NCBI GenBank assembly: GCA_902535745.1
Contig: CACAUR010000001.1
Span: 62,001 to 126,000 of the forward strand
Reading direction: 5' to 3'
DNA length: 64,000 bases
From: an uncultured Pelagibacteraceae bacterium
GTDB lineage: Bacteria > Pseudomonadota > Alphaproteobacteria > Pelagibacterales > Pelagibacteraceae
Of this stretch, positions 53,515 through 62,535 are shown piece by piece. The notes below the pieces were generated by a model. That model saw only the letters and a program-made list of their open reading frames with translations. It searched no databases and had not been told where the DNA came from. Positions within the stretch are counted from its first letter, which is position 1, and every line of letters begins with the position of its first letter. Position numbers and translations under genes: made by a program.

Positions 53515-54219
53515 ATTTTTGGCTCTTTCTTGATCAAGATATGTTACAGATGAAATTTGAAGTTTGTCCTCAAAAATTATTAAAAGAGGATTTGCGGTTG
53601 GTATTTCCATTTTAGAAATTTCCCTCTCACTGATTTTAAAAAGATACTTGCATAGAGCTCTTAAAGAATTTCCATGTGCTGAGATGCATACACCTTTACC
53701 ATTTTGAAGATCTTTTAAGATTAATTCATTATAACAATCCACTACCCGTTTATGAGTATCTTTTAAAGACTCAGTATCTGGAATATCAGACGCTGGAATA
53801 TTCTTATAAGTTTCTATATTGAGCGGATGGTAGGGGCTTTTCCTATCTAAAGCTCCAGGTTTGACATCCCATGATCTTCTAAATTGATGGATTTTCTCCT
53901 CTCCATATTTTTTCTTCATATCTTCTTTATTTAAACCTGTAAGCTCTCCATAATGTCTTTCGTTTAATTGCCATTTTTTAGTAATTAAGTTTTCATCTTC
54001 ATCTAATTCTTTCATTACAATTTTAAGAGTATCATTTGCCCTTTTTTGGTAGGAGCTATAAAAGGAATCAAGTTTAATTTTTTTCTCTTTTATTAATTCA
54101 CCAGCTTTTTTAGCCTCAGCTCTACCTTTATCTGTTAATCCGACATCTACCCAACCAGTAAATCTTTTTTGTTGGTTCCACTCACTTTGTCCATGCCTTA
54201 TAAGAATAAGATGTTTCAT
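53500..54219 (-). CDS. gpmA: Phosphoglycerate mutase, 2,3-bisphosphoglycerate-dependent
   Basis: This glycolytic enzyme interconverts 3- and 2-phosphoglycerate. The 239 residues start LILIRHGQSEWNQQKRFTGWVDVGLTDKG with the phosphohistidine in RHG, and include LNERHYGELTGLNKEDM, RRSWDVKPGAL and the second histidine in ISAHGNSLRAL. Length and motifs fit the dPGM family rather than a generic phosphatase. Confidence 0.95.
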   Translation of the reverse strand: MKHLILIRHGQSEWNQQKRFTGWVDVGLTDKGRAEAKKAGELIKEKKIKLDSFYSSYQKRANDTLKIVMKELDEDENLITKKWQLNERHYGELTGLNKEDMKKKYGEEKIHQFRRSWDVKPGALDRKSPYHPLNIETYKNIPASDIPDTESLKDTHKRVVDCYNELILKDLQNGKGVCISAHGNSLRALCKYLFKISEREISKMEIPTANPLLIIFEDKLQISSVTYLDQERAKNLVAF

Positions 54220-54264
54220 TGAAATATTTGATATATTAATTAATAAATAAAATAAATAAAATTA

Positions 54265-54657
54265 ATGAAAATTTTTACAAATAATCTTCAATTAATTTTT
54301 AAATTATCTAATATATGTTTAATAATTTTATATCTATATCCAGGAAGTATATTAGGTTTCTTTTTATATAATGATTTTAGTAATCAACCTCAAATCACAA
54401 GAGATTTATTTCAAATATCCTCAAATCATATTTACGCTTTTTCCCTGATTTCAATCCTTGGTCTTTTCGCTTTTAAAACAAAAAAAAGGTTATTTGCATA
54501 TTTGGTTTGTTTATCCATAGTCCTTGAACTTTTCCATTTGGTTATAACAAATCGCAGCTTTCAAATAGGTGATCTAAATGGTAACTTATTGGGTGTAATA
54601 ATACCCTTTTTGATATACAAAATTTATGAAATCTTATTTCAAACTAAAAAAAAATAA
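54265..54657 (+). CDS. VanZ-like membrane protein
   Basis: The 130-residue protein has three to four hydrophobic segments and ends with the VanZ-like pattern ELFHLVITNRSFQIGDLNGNLLGVIIPF, in which a glutamate, an arginine-phenylalanine pair and an aspartate/asparagine-Leu-Gly are typical. The function of this family is unclear; VanZ itself affects teicoplanin resistance. It overlaps the nuclease gene by 32 bases. Confidence 0.7.
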   Translation: MKIFTNNLQLIFKLSNICLIILYLYPGSILGFFLYNDFSNQPQITRDLFQISSNHIYAFSLISILGLFAFKTKKRLFAYLVCLSIVLELFHLVITNRSFQIGDLNGNLLGVIIPFLIYKIYEILFQTKKK

Positions 54658-55150
54658 AATTATATATTTAATTTTATTTACGGTTTTTTTTTTAAAAACT
54701 AATTCGTATTCAGAGGAAATAACAGGGTATGCAAAAGTAATAGATGGTGACACAATTAAAATAAAAGGAAATAAAATTAGACTTTACGGTATCGATGCAC
54801 CTGAAAAAAATCAAATATGTTCTAAGCCTTGGTTGAGCCTGAACGTAATCACATTTAATAAAGATTATGAGTGTGGACTTAAAACTACTAGTTTATTAAA
54901 AAAGTTCGTTAAAAACGAAATAATAGTATGTAAAAAGAAATCCATGGATAGATATAATAGAGTTGTTGCTATTTGCTTTAAGAAAAAACGGGATGTTAAC
55001 TCATGGCTTGTTAGGAACGGTTTAGCTGTTGCTTACACTAAATATTCAAAAAGATATATTATAAATGAAAATGATGCAAAAAAAGAAAAAAAAGGTTTAT
55101 GGGCGGGAAATTTTGAAATGCCTTGGGAATGGAGAAAAAAACTTAAATAA
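54626..55150 (+). CDS. Secreted thermonuclease-like nuclease (SNase fold)
   Basis: The 174-residue protein has an N-terminal signal peptide or anchor (about 10-28, KIIYLILFTVFFLKTNSYSEE) and a staphylococcal-nuclease domain: GYAKVIDGDTIKI, IRLYGIDAPEKNQ with the catalytic arginine and glutamate, and MDRYNRVVAIC with the second arginine. WLVRNGLAVAY is also typical. It probably degrades nucleic acids in the periplasm or outside, perhaps for phosphorus or nucleoside scavenging. The tail GLWAGNFEMPWEWRKK is the common end of bacterial SNase homologues. Confidence 0.87.
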   Translation: MKSYFKLKKNKIIYLILFTVFFLKTNSYSEEITGYAKVIDGDTIKIKGNKIRLYGIDAPEKNQICSKPWLSLNVITFNKDYECGLKTTSLLKKFVKNEIIVCKKKSMDRYNRVVAICFKKKRDVNSWLVRNGLAVAYTKYSKRYIINENDAKKEKKGLWAGNFEMPWEWRKKLK

Positions 55151-55164
55151 ATTATAAATAAAGG

Positions 55165-55764
55165 GTGATTCGTTTTAAATTTTTTTTATCTTTATCAATT
55201 TTTTTATTTTTGCTGAGCTGTTCATCTATTCCAAAAAATACCTTAAGTAGTTGCTCTATATTTTCTGAAAGATACTTTTGGTATAAACATGCAAAAAAGA
55301 CTGAAGAAAAATGGGGAACACCTATGCACATACAACTTGCATTTATCAAATTTGAGTCAGATTTCCATTGGCTTGCAAAACCTAAACGACAAAAACTTTT
55401 TAAAATAATTCCTTTTAAAAGACCCTCAAGTTCATTTGGATATTCTCAGGCTGTAAAGGGAACATGGAAACAATATAAGGAGGAACAGAATAAACCATTA
55501 GCTCTTAGAACAAGATTCAAGGATAGTGTTGACTTTATTGGTTGGTATACAAATAAATCATCAAAACTTTTAAAGATACCTAAAAACGATGCATTCAAAC
55601 AATATATTGCATATCACGAAGGATGGGGAAATTATAAAAATTATAAAAAAAATGAAAAGGTAATTTCTTATGCAAAAAAAGTAAAAAAGTATTCAGATCA
55701 ATATAAAACTCAGCTTATAAAATGTAAAAAAAAGCTCAACAAGAAAAAATTTATTGTTTATTGA
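55165..55764 (+). CDS. Lytic transglycosylase-like lipoprotein
   Basis: The 199-residue protein starts with a short lipoprotein signal (lipobox LLSC, Cys19 after FFLSLSIFLFLLS). It then resembles the SLT/lysozyme-like fold: IQLAFIKFESDFHWLAKP with the probable catalytic glutamate, SSSFGYSQAVKGTWKQY, and AYHEGWGNYK. The order E...GYxQ...Y/HEG fits family-1-type lytic transglycosylases that cut peptidoglycan. The start is GTG at 55165; no later start keeps the signal sequence. The C-terminus overlaps the RND gene end by 7 bases. Confidence 0.75.
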   Translation: MIRFKFFLSLSIFLFLLSCSSIPKNTLSSCSIFSERYFWYKHAKKTEEKWGTPMHIQLAFIKFESDFHWLAKPKRQKLFKIIPFKRPSSSFGYSQAVKGTWKQYKEEQNKPLALRTRFKDSVDFIGWYTNKSSKLLKIPKNDAFKQYIAYHEGWGNYKNYKKNEKVISYAKKVKKYSDQYKTQLIKCKKKLNKKKFIVY

Positions 55765-58700
55765 TTAAGTTCTTTTTCTAACTCTTTTTCAATATAATTT
55801 ATACTTTTTGTATTCTTTCCTAATAATAAATAAATTATTGGAACTACATAAAGTGTAAAAAAGGTCGAAAATATCATTCCAGCAAATATAGTAATACCAA
55901 CGGATAATCTACTCGCCTCACCTGGGCCACTACTTATTACCAATGGTAGAACGCCAATAATGGTAGATATAGAAGTCATTAAAATTGGTCTTAATCTTAG
56001 TGCTGACGATTCCAAAATCGCGGTTAATTGATTTTTCCCCTCATCTCTTAACTGATTTGCAAATTCAACAATCAATATTCCGTTTTTTGTTGCTAATCCA
56101 ATTAGTATTATTAAAGCTACCTGACTGTAAACATTAATTGAGCTGCCGACGAGCAATAGACCTATAATTCCACCAAATATAGCTAGCGGGACTGTGAGCA
56201 TTATTGTGAAAGGATGGACAAAGCTTTCAAACTGAGCCGCCATCACAAGATATGCTGTAACTAAAGCTAAAAAGAATATTACATAAATCTGAAAACTTAT
56301 TTCTTTTAGTTGCTCACTTTCCCCCTTGAAATCAATTCTGGCATTAGGTGTATTTTCTTGAACAACTTTTTCTAAAAAAGATAACGCATTCTGAAGGGTA
56401 TAATCTCCTACAATATTTGCAGAAATGGTAACTGCTTTTTGTCTATTATATCTTGATAGAAATGGAGCAGTCCCTTTTTCATTAATTGTCACTAAATTTG
56501 ATAAAGCAATTAATTGACCAGAGTTTTTTGATCTAACATAAACTTTATTTAAACTTGAGGGTTCATTTCTATTTTTAATATCTCCCTGCAGGATTATTGA
56601 ATATTCTTTACCATCTTTTGTAAATTTTGTGACACTTCTGGAGCCAAAGATAGTTTCAATTGTTCGACCTATTTCTGAAGTAGATACACCAAGATCTGAT
56701 GCTTTCTTTTGATCGATCTTTACATTTATAATTGGTTTATTTAATTCAAAATCGTCTTCGATATTAGCTAAATTGTTATTTTTTCTGGCCTCTTTTTTTA
56801 TAGTCTCTTTCCATTGGATTAATTCTTCATAGGTATTACCTAATATTACAAATTGGACTGGTTTCTCTACACCACCGGTTCTTATTCCCTGGGGCATAAC
56901 AGGAAATGATAAAACACCTGGAACTTTTGAAATTTCTCTAAAAGACTCCATCATTATTCTGTTACCTTTTCTGTCTCTTTTTTTCCAATCCTCCAACAAT
57001 ACAATTATAAAAGCCGAGTTGACTTGTTTGCTACTTTTTCCGAAACCCGGTACCCTTAAAATTAGTCTTCTATATTCACCTTGCCCAACTTTTGGTAATA
57101 ACAATTTTTCAATATCTTGAGTTTTTGAGGAGGTAAACTCAAACCCTGAGCTTTGAGGTGCTTTTACTATTACAAAGAAAGCACCTCTATCTTCTTTTGG
57201 TATAAGTTGTTTTGGAATATAAATAAATAAACCAATACACAATATTAAAATTGATATTAAAAAAGTGATTATACTTTTTTTCTTTAATATCCAATATTTT
57301 AAAGTGTAAATATAAAATTCCTTAAAATCATTTAATTTTTTTTCAAATTTAAGAGTTAGTTTGTTTCTTTTTGATTTTGTGTCTAAAACTTTGCTAGCAA
57401 TCATTGGGCTTAAGGATAATGCTACAAAACTTGATATGATCACTGCGAAACTTAAAGTAACAGCTGTTTCAGCATATAACACTCCAGCCAAGCCCTCTAT
57501 AAAAATTAAAGGTATGAACACAGCAACAAGAACTAAAGTGGTTGCTATAATTGCAAAAGACACTTGTCTCGATCCTTTATAGGCAGCAACCAATGAACTC
57601 TCACCTTTCTCAACCCTTCGGTATATATTCTCCAACATTACAATTGCATCGTCCACCACGATTCCTATTGCAAGAACTAATGCCATAAGAGTGAAAAGGT
57701 TTATTGAAAAATCAAAAAAATAAATTGCTAAAAAAGTTGATATTAAAGAGACTGGCAAAGCTACAATTGGTACTACTAAAGCTCTGATGTTACCCAAAAA
57801 AAGATAAATAATGAGCGTGACTAAAATTAGTGCCACAAATAATGTTTTGTACACCTCTTTAATTGCATTTGAGACATAATTCGATCTATCAAAAGAAACC
57901 TCTAATGTAGATCCATCAGGTATAGAACTTTGTATTTCTTTAATCTTCTTTTTTACTTTTGTAGCTACCGCGATTGTGTTTGCATCTGAATTTTGATAAA
58001 TACCAATACCAACAACTTTTTTTCCATTTCCTTTAAATAGAGTTCTTGTAGAGACTGGACCAAATTCAATCCTAGAAACGTCTTCCAAAGTTGTTACAGA
58101 ACCATCGATTGCCCTCTTCAAAGGTAGTTTTTTATAAGAGTCTAAATTTTCATAAGCGTTCTCAAGTTTAATTGAAAGATCTACATCTTTCGATTCTATT
58201 CGACCAGCAGGAAATTCTAAGTTTTCAGAATTCAAAACTTGTTCAACGTCTTGAGTAGTTAAATTTCTAGCAGCTAGCGAAAGAGGATCTAACCACACTC
58301 TTACAGACAGCTCCCTTTCACCACCTAATCTAACACGTCCAACTCCTTCTACAGTTGAGAAATAATCTACCAAATATCGATCAGCAAAATCAGTAAGTTC
58401 TAAATCACTCATAAAATCTGAACTGAAACTTAGCCACATTGTTGTTCTAAAACCTGCTGATTGTTTAAAAATTTCTGGTGCGCTAGCCTCTTTTGGTAAA
58501 TTATCCACCACTCTTGAGATTGCACTTCTCACATCGTTAGCAACATCGTCAATATCAAGATTATCTTTGAAGGTCATATCAATTCTTGACCTTTCATCTT
58601 CACTCATAGAGTCAATTGAAACAAGACCAGGAGTGCCCCCGATAAAATCCTCAATCTTTTGTGTTATCTGAGTGTCAATAACCTGAGCTGAAGCTCCTTT

Positions 58701-58853
58701 GTAATCAGTCTGAACTGATACTACTGGTCGGTCAATATCTGGTAATTCATTAGTTGGTATTTCAAAAAAAACTAAAATACCAAACATAACCATGACTATA
58801 CTCATCACCATTGAGACGACTGGGCGTTTAATTGATAAGTCTGTTAAGAACAT
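55758..58853 (-). CDS. RND efflux transporter (AcrB/MexF type)
   Basis: The 1031-residue inner-membrane pump has the two-fold RND structure with 12 membrane helices and two large periplasmic loops. The proton-relay aspartates lie in TM4 (LAIGIVVDDAIVMLENIYR, near residue 400). Other signatures are RPVVSMVMSIVMVMFGI at the start, FEIPTNELPDIDRPVV and GLATKNGILIVEFANQLRDEG. It expels hydrophobic compounds with a membrane fusion protein and a TolC-type channel; the channel is not in the window. The substrate is unknown. Confidence 0.93.
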   Translation of the reverse strand: MFLTDLSIKRPVVSMVMSIVMVMFGILVFFEIPTNELPDIDRPVVSVQTDYKGASAQVIDTQITQKIEDFIGGTPGLVSIDSMSEDERSRIDMTFKDNLDIDDVANDVRSAISRVVDNLPKEASAPEIFKQSAGFRTTMWLSFSSDFMSDLELTDFADRYLVDYFSTVEGVGRVRLGGERELSVRVWLDPLSLAARNLTTQDVEQVLNSENLEFPAGRIESKDVDLSIKLENAYENLDSYKKLPLKRAIDGSVTTLEDVSRIEFGPVSTRTLFKGNGKKVVGIGIYQNSDANTIAVATKVKKKIKEIQSSIPDGSTLEVSFDRSNYVSNAIKEVYKTLFVALILVTLIIYLFLGNIRALVVPIVALPVSLISTFLAIYFFDFSINLFTLMALVLAIGIVVDDAIVMLENIYRRVEKGESSLVAAYKGSRQVSFAIIATTLVLVAVFIPLIFIEGLAGVLYAETAVTLSFAVIISSFVALSLSPMIASKVLDTKSKRNKLTLKFEKKLNDFKEFYIYTLKYWILKKKSIITFLISILILCIGLFIYIPKQLIPKEDRGAFFVIVKAPQSSGFEFTSSKTQDIEKLLLPKVGQGEYRRLILRVPGFGKSSKQVNSAFIIVLLEDWKKRDRKGNRIMMESFREISKVPGVLSFPVMPQGIRTGGVEKPVQFVILGNTYEELIQWKETIKKEARKNNNLANIEDDFELNKPIINVKIDQKKASDLGVSTSEIGRTIETIFGSRSVTKFTKDGKEYSIILQGDIKNRNEPSSLNKVYVRSKNSGQLIALSNLVTINEKGTAPFLSRYNRQKAVTISANIVGDYTLQNALSFLEKVVQENTPNARIDFKGESEQLKEISFQIYVIFFLALVTAYLVMAAQFESFVHPFTIMLTVPLAIFGGIIGLLLVGSSINVYSQVALIILIGLATKNGILIVEFANQLRDEGKNQLTAILESSALRLRPILMTSISTIIGVLPLVISSGPGEASRLSVGITIFAGMIFSTFFTLYVVPIIYLLLGKNTKSINYIEKELEKELNQ

Positions 58854-58856
58854 CTT

Positions 58857-59720
58857 TTAATTAATGATTTTAATTTTGATTTTATCTCTTACTTTTGAAA
58901 TTCCCTCTTTTACTATCTTATCGCCCACAGACAAACCATCAAGAATAGAAACTTTTCCATAATTTCTTTTTCCAATTTTTACCTCAATTTTCTCAATAGT
59001 ATTATCCTCTAAAACTTTATAAGCAAAAGCCGTATCACCCTGTATCAATAATGAGTTTTCAGGAACTCCTATTTCTTGAGTTTCATTATAAATAATTTGT
59101 ATATCTAAAAGCATTCCTGGGACTAATTCTAAATTTTTGTTGTCCACTGCGATACTTGCAAGAACTGATCTTGTGCTAGGATCTACCCGAGAACTCACAG
59201 AGTCTATCTTACCATAAAATATTTTATCAAAAGCATCTGATCTAACTTCAGCAATAAGACCTGGTTTTAAAATTTTAAGATAAATCTCGGGAACTTTTAT
59301 ATTCATAATGATCGATGAGGTATCATCTAGAGTGAGTATAAAGGACTCAGTTCCTAGAACACCCTGAGCAATTTCTCTTTTTCCCAAAACACCTTTAAAG
59401 GGAGCAATGATAATTTCATTTTTTGTTCTTAATAAAACTTCACCTTCATTAAATACTTTTCCAATAAGAATTTTTTCATCAAGTATTTCACTTTTTTTGA
59501 CTCTAAAATTTTTATTTTTTTTTGATAGAGCAGTTCCAAATGTTTCAATACTGTCAAAAAAATTGGATGATTGAACAACCTCAACAATTACTCCTGGTGG
59601 CGGATATTTAGAAAATTTCTTTTGAAAATGTTTTCCAACAAAGTGCCTTGCCACTATCACTGAAGCAATGACAATTGCCAATATTATTAAAAATATGGTA
59701 ATTTTTTTTGAAGTTTTCAT
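58857..59720 (-). CDS. RND membrane fusion protein (HlyD/AcrA type)
   Basis: The 287-residue protein has an N-terminal membrane helix (about 7-24) and AcrA-like lipoyl/barrel-sandwich and beta-barrel parts, e.g. VIVEVVQSSNFFDSIETFGTAL, NEIIIAPFKGVLGKREIAQGVLG, RVDPSTRSVLASIAVDNKN and LVPGMLLDIQIIY. It is short for the family because the alpha-helical hairpin is almost absent, as in MexH-like minimal adaptors. It lies 3 bases upstream of the RND pump and overlaps sseA by 4 bases. Confidence 0.87.
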   Translation of the reverse strand: MKTSKKITIFLIILAIVIASVIVARHFVGKHFQKKFSKYPPPGVIVEVVQSSNFFDSIETFGTALSKKNKNFRVKKSEILDEKILIGKVFNEGEVLLRTKNEIIIAPFKGVLGKREIAQGVLGTESFILTLDDTSSIIMNIKVPEIYLKILKPGLIAEVRSDAFDKIFYGKIDSVSSRVDPSTRSVLASIAVDNKNLELVPGMLLDIQIIYNETQEIGVPENSLLIQGDTAFAYKVLEDNTIEKIEVKIGKRNYGKVSILDGLSVGDKIVKEGISKVRDKIKIKIIN

Positions 59721-60541
59721 GCTGGATATTTACCATATTCACTCCAAGAACCATCATAAATTTTTGGAATATAATCGTTATTTACCATTTTATAGGCATA
59801 AGCTAGGACTGCGGCGGTAACACCAGATCCGCAAGTAAAAACTTGATCTAATTCTTTTTCTATATTTTCATTTTGATTAAAAAGTTCTCTTAATTCTTCC
59901 AGATTTTTGAACTCCCCAGTTTTTTGATTTATACATAGATTAAAAGGTAAACAAAAAGAGTTTTGAATATGTCCACTTCTTAAACCTTTCCTCGGCTCAG
60001 ATACTTTTCCTTCAAATCTTTCAAAGCTTCTTGCATCAATAACGTTAAAACTCTTACTTAAAATGTTCTTTTTGATTTGATCAAAGCTTACTACTAAATT
60101 TTCTTTTTCATTTGCAACATAATTACTTTCAATAATTTCTGTCGCATCTTTGGTTATAGGTTTATTTTCAAAAATCCATTTTTTTAATCCACCATTTAAA
60201 ATGTGTATTTTTTTTTCATCATGACCAAAATATATAAGACTAAACCAACACCTACATGAACTTTTTAAATCGGAGTTGTCATATATGAGAATATCATCAT
60301 TATTATTTATTCCTAAAGAGGACATTATTTTTTCCCAAGCCTCTTGTTTTGGAAGCATATGTGGAAGGTCTGTGTCTTTTTCAGAGTTTTTATCTAAATC
60401 AAAAAAAACAGAATTTGGGATGTGAGCATTAAGATATTCCTCAGCGGGATTTCTTTTTTGAGCAGGCATATGCCAAGAGGCGTCTATTATTTTGAGACTA
60501 TTTAAATTTGCGAGAACCCAATCTGTTGTGACTAAACTCAT
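59717..60541 (-). CDS. sseA: 3-mercaptopyruvate sulfurtransferase
   Basis: The 274-residue protein has two rhodanese domains; the second carries the active cysteine loop CGSGVTA, which fits the CGSGVT type of mercaptopyruvate sulfurtransferases rather than the CRKGVT type of thiosulfate sulfurtransferases. SWHMPAQKRNPAEEYLNAHIPNSVFFDLDK and HILNGGLKKW are also typical. It moves sulfur from 3-mercaptopyruvate to an acceptor. It lies directly after msrA. Confidence 0.9.
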   Translation of the reverse strand: MSLVTTDWVLANLNSLKIIDASWHMPAQKRNPAEEYLNAHIPNSVFFDLDKNSEKDTDLPHMLPKQEAWEKIMSSLGINNNDDILIYDNSDLKSSCRCWFSLIYFGHDEKKIHILNGGLKKWIFENKPITKDATEIIESNYVANEKENLVVSFDQIKKNILSKSFNVIDARSFERFEGKVSEPRKGLRSGHIQNSFCLPFNLCINQKTGEFKNLEELRELFNQNENIEKELDQVFTCGSGVTAAVLAYAYKMVNNDYIPKIYDGSWSEYGKYPA

Positions 60542-60988
60542 CTAAAATTTCTTGTCCAAATATTTTTGATGGTATTCCTCAGCTATACAATAATTCTTTA
60601 GCAAAGATAGTTTAGTTACAATCTTTCCTGAAAAATCATCGTTTTTTAATTTTAAGACCTTTTCAGCAATTTCTTTTTGTTTTGTGTTTAAATAAAAAAT
60701 TTCACTTCTGTATTGAGTGCCAAAGTCTGGACCTTGGGAATTTAAAGTAGTTGGATCATGAATTTTAAAAAAAAAATTTAAAATTTCCTCATAAGTAATA
60801 ATTTTTGGATCAAAATTTATTTTTACTACTTCAGCATGATTTGTTTCACCAGAACAAACTTCTTTATAAGTTGTGTTTTCAGTTTTTCCACCACAATAAC
60901 CTACTTCAGTTTTATAGACTCCATCGAGACTACCAAACTTTTTTTCAGGCCCCCAAAAACATCCACAAGCTAAAACTGCTATTTCCAT
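60542..60988 (-). CDS. msrA: Peptide methionine-(S)-S-oxide reductase MsrA
   Basis: This enzyme repairs oxidised methionine. The 148-residue protein has the catalytic GCFWGPEKKF, VGYCGGKTENTTYKEVCSGETNHAEVV, and ILNFFFKIHDPTTLNSQGPDFGTQYRS, followed by a C-terminal CIAEEYHQKYL. It is first in an msrA-sseA-MFP-RND run on the - strand, with zero or overlapping spacing. Confidence 0.95.
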   Translation of the reverse strand: MEIAVLACGCFWGPEKKFGSLDGVYKTEVGYCGGKTENTTYKEVCSGETNHAEVVKINFDPKIITYEEILNFFFKIHDPTTLNSQGPDFGTQYRSEIFYLNTKQKEIAEKVLKLKNDDFSGKIVTKLSLLKNYCIAEEYHQKYLDKKF

Positions 60989-61021
60989 TGATTATTTAAA
61001 TTATATAACTAAGTTAATCTT

Positions 61022-61906
61022 ATGCTTTCTAAAAATCAATTAGGCTTTTTGTATATGTTTCTCTCTGTTTGTGCATTTTCATTAATGGATTTAATTGTAA
61101 AGTGGTCTGTTGATTATCCAATTGGTCAGGTTTTGTTTTTTAGGGGCTTCTTTGGAATAATCTTTTATTTATTTATAATCCCGAAAGAAAGATTTCATAA
61201 TTTTTATAAAACCCAACGGCCAGGATTACATACCTTAAGGTGCGGCTCAGGACTAATAGCACTAATTGCAATATTTATTGCTTTAAGACAGCTGCCATTA
61301 GCAACTGTTGTAAGCATATCTTTTGCTGCTCCAATATTCACAACAATATTGTCTATTTTTATTCTAAATGAAAAAGTTGGAATTTTTAGGTGGTTAGCAG
61401 TCATCATAGGTTTTTTTGGAATTCTTATAATTACAGAACCTGGGATCACTGAATTAAATATTTATTATATTTTTCCGATTATATTTTGTATAGGTCTCTC
61501 TTATGTAGCTATAACTATTAGACAACTGTCAACAACTGAACCGGTATGGCTGATTTCTTTTTATTTTTCTTTAGCAATTTTATTATTAAGTTTTTTAACT
61601 ATTCCTCAGGGTTGGATTATGCCTACTTTAAATCATTTTATACTTTTATCATTAATAGGTATTTTTGGGGGTGCTGCAAACTTGTGGTTAAGTCAATCTT
61701 ACAAATTTTCAGAAGTTTCTTTAGTAACCCCTCTCAAATATTTGGCTTTAGTTTTTGCTATTATATTTGGATATCTCATTTGGGACGAGATACCTTTGTT
61801 TAAAACATTAATCGGAGCTTTATTGGTAATTGTTTCTACACTTATAATTTTTAGGCGGGAGATTTATAAGAAAAAAATTATAACATCTAGACCAATTAAT
61901 GACTAA
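61022..61906 (+). CDS. DMT-superfamily permease (EamA)
   Basis: The 294-residue membrane protein has ten hydrophobic segments in two EamA repeats: FLYMFLSVCAFSLMDLIVKW ... LPLATVVSISFAAPIFTTILSIFILNEKVG ... and ... EVSLVTPLKYLALVFAIIFGYLIWDEIP. Members export or import metabolites and amino acids; this subtype resembles RhaT/RarD-like permeases found many times in SAR11. The substrate is unknown. It overlaps the DNA glycosylase gene by 8 bases. Confidence 0.88.
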   Translation: MLSKNQLGFLYMFLSVCAFSLMDLIVKWSVDYPIGQVLFFRGFFGIIFYLFIIPKERFHNFYKTQRPGLHTLRCGSGLIALIAIFIALRQLPLATVVSISFAAPIFTTILSIFILNEKVGIFRWLAVIIGFFGILIITEPGITELNIYYIFPIIFCIGLSYVAITIRQLSTTEPVWLISFYFSLAILLLSFLTIPQGWIMPTLNHFILLSLIGIFGGAANLWLSQSYKFSEVSLVTPLKYLALVFAIIFGYLIWDEIPLFKTLIGALLVIVSTLIIFRREIYKKKIITSRPIND

Positions 61907-62534
61907 AGTACCTAAATATTGGAATAAGGCAAAAAAATATTTATCCAAAAAGGATGAAACTCTTTCTAGGTTAATTAAAAGTTATGAAGGTCCCTCAGAA
62001 ACTATTTTAACTACAAGGCGAGATATTTTTTTTTCATTATGCAAAAGTATTATTGGACAACAAATAAGTGTTGCAGCAGCGAATTCAGTTTTTTTTAAAT
62101 TTAAAAAGAAATGTAAAAATAAAATTAACGCAAAAACGGTATCTAAGTTGACCTTTACTCAATTGAAAAGCTGTGGATTAAGCAGACAGAAAGTATTAGG
62201 CATAAAGAGTTTAGCCAAGCAGATGATTGAAAAAACTTTTAATCCTAAATTAATTCTTAAGATGTCTGATGAGGAGGCTATAAATTATTTATCACAGTTG
62301 AGACAAATAGGAAGATGGTCTGCTGAGATGATCTTATTATTCACATACAACAGATCAAATATTTGGCCAATTCAAGACATTGGTCTTTTGAGAGCTATAT
62401 CAAAAAATTATAAAAAAAAATATTTACCATCTGAAAAATTTGTATCATTTCTAAAAAAAAGATTTAGTCCTTATTGCTCTGTTGCGACATGGTATTTATG
62501 GCGATCAATAGACCCTGAACCAATTCAGTATTAA
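61899..62534 (+). CDS. DNA-3-methyladenine glycosylase II-like (HhH-GPD)
   Basis: The 211-residue protein belongs to the HhH-GPD superfamily, AlkA-like branch. ICKSIIGQQISVAAANSVFFKF, the helix-hairpin-helix SQLRQIGRWSAEMILLF and the catalytic aspartate in WPIQDIGLLRAI are visible. It lacks the iron-sulfur cysteine cluster of MutY/Nth, and the N-terminal domain of E. coli AlkA is missing. It removes alkylated bases. Confidence 0.9.
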   Translation: MTKVPKYWNKAKKYLSKKDETLSRLIKSYEGPSETILTTRRDIFFSLCKSIIGQQISVAAANSVFFKFKKKCKNKINAKTVSKLTFTQLKSCGLSRQKVLGIKSLAKQMIEKTFNPKLILKMSDEEAINYLSQLRQIGRWSAEMILLFTYNRSNIWPIQDIGLLRAISKNYKKKYLPSEKFVSFLKKRFSPYCSVATWYLWRSIDPEPIQY

Positions 62535-62535
62535 A

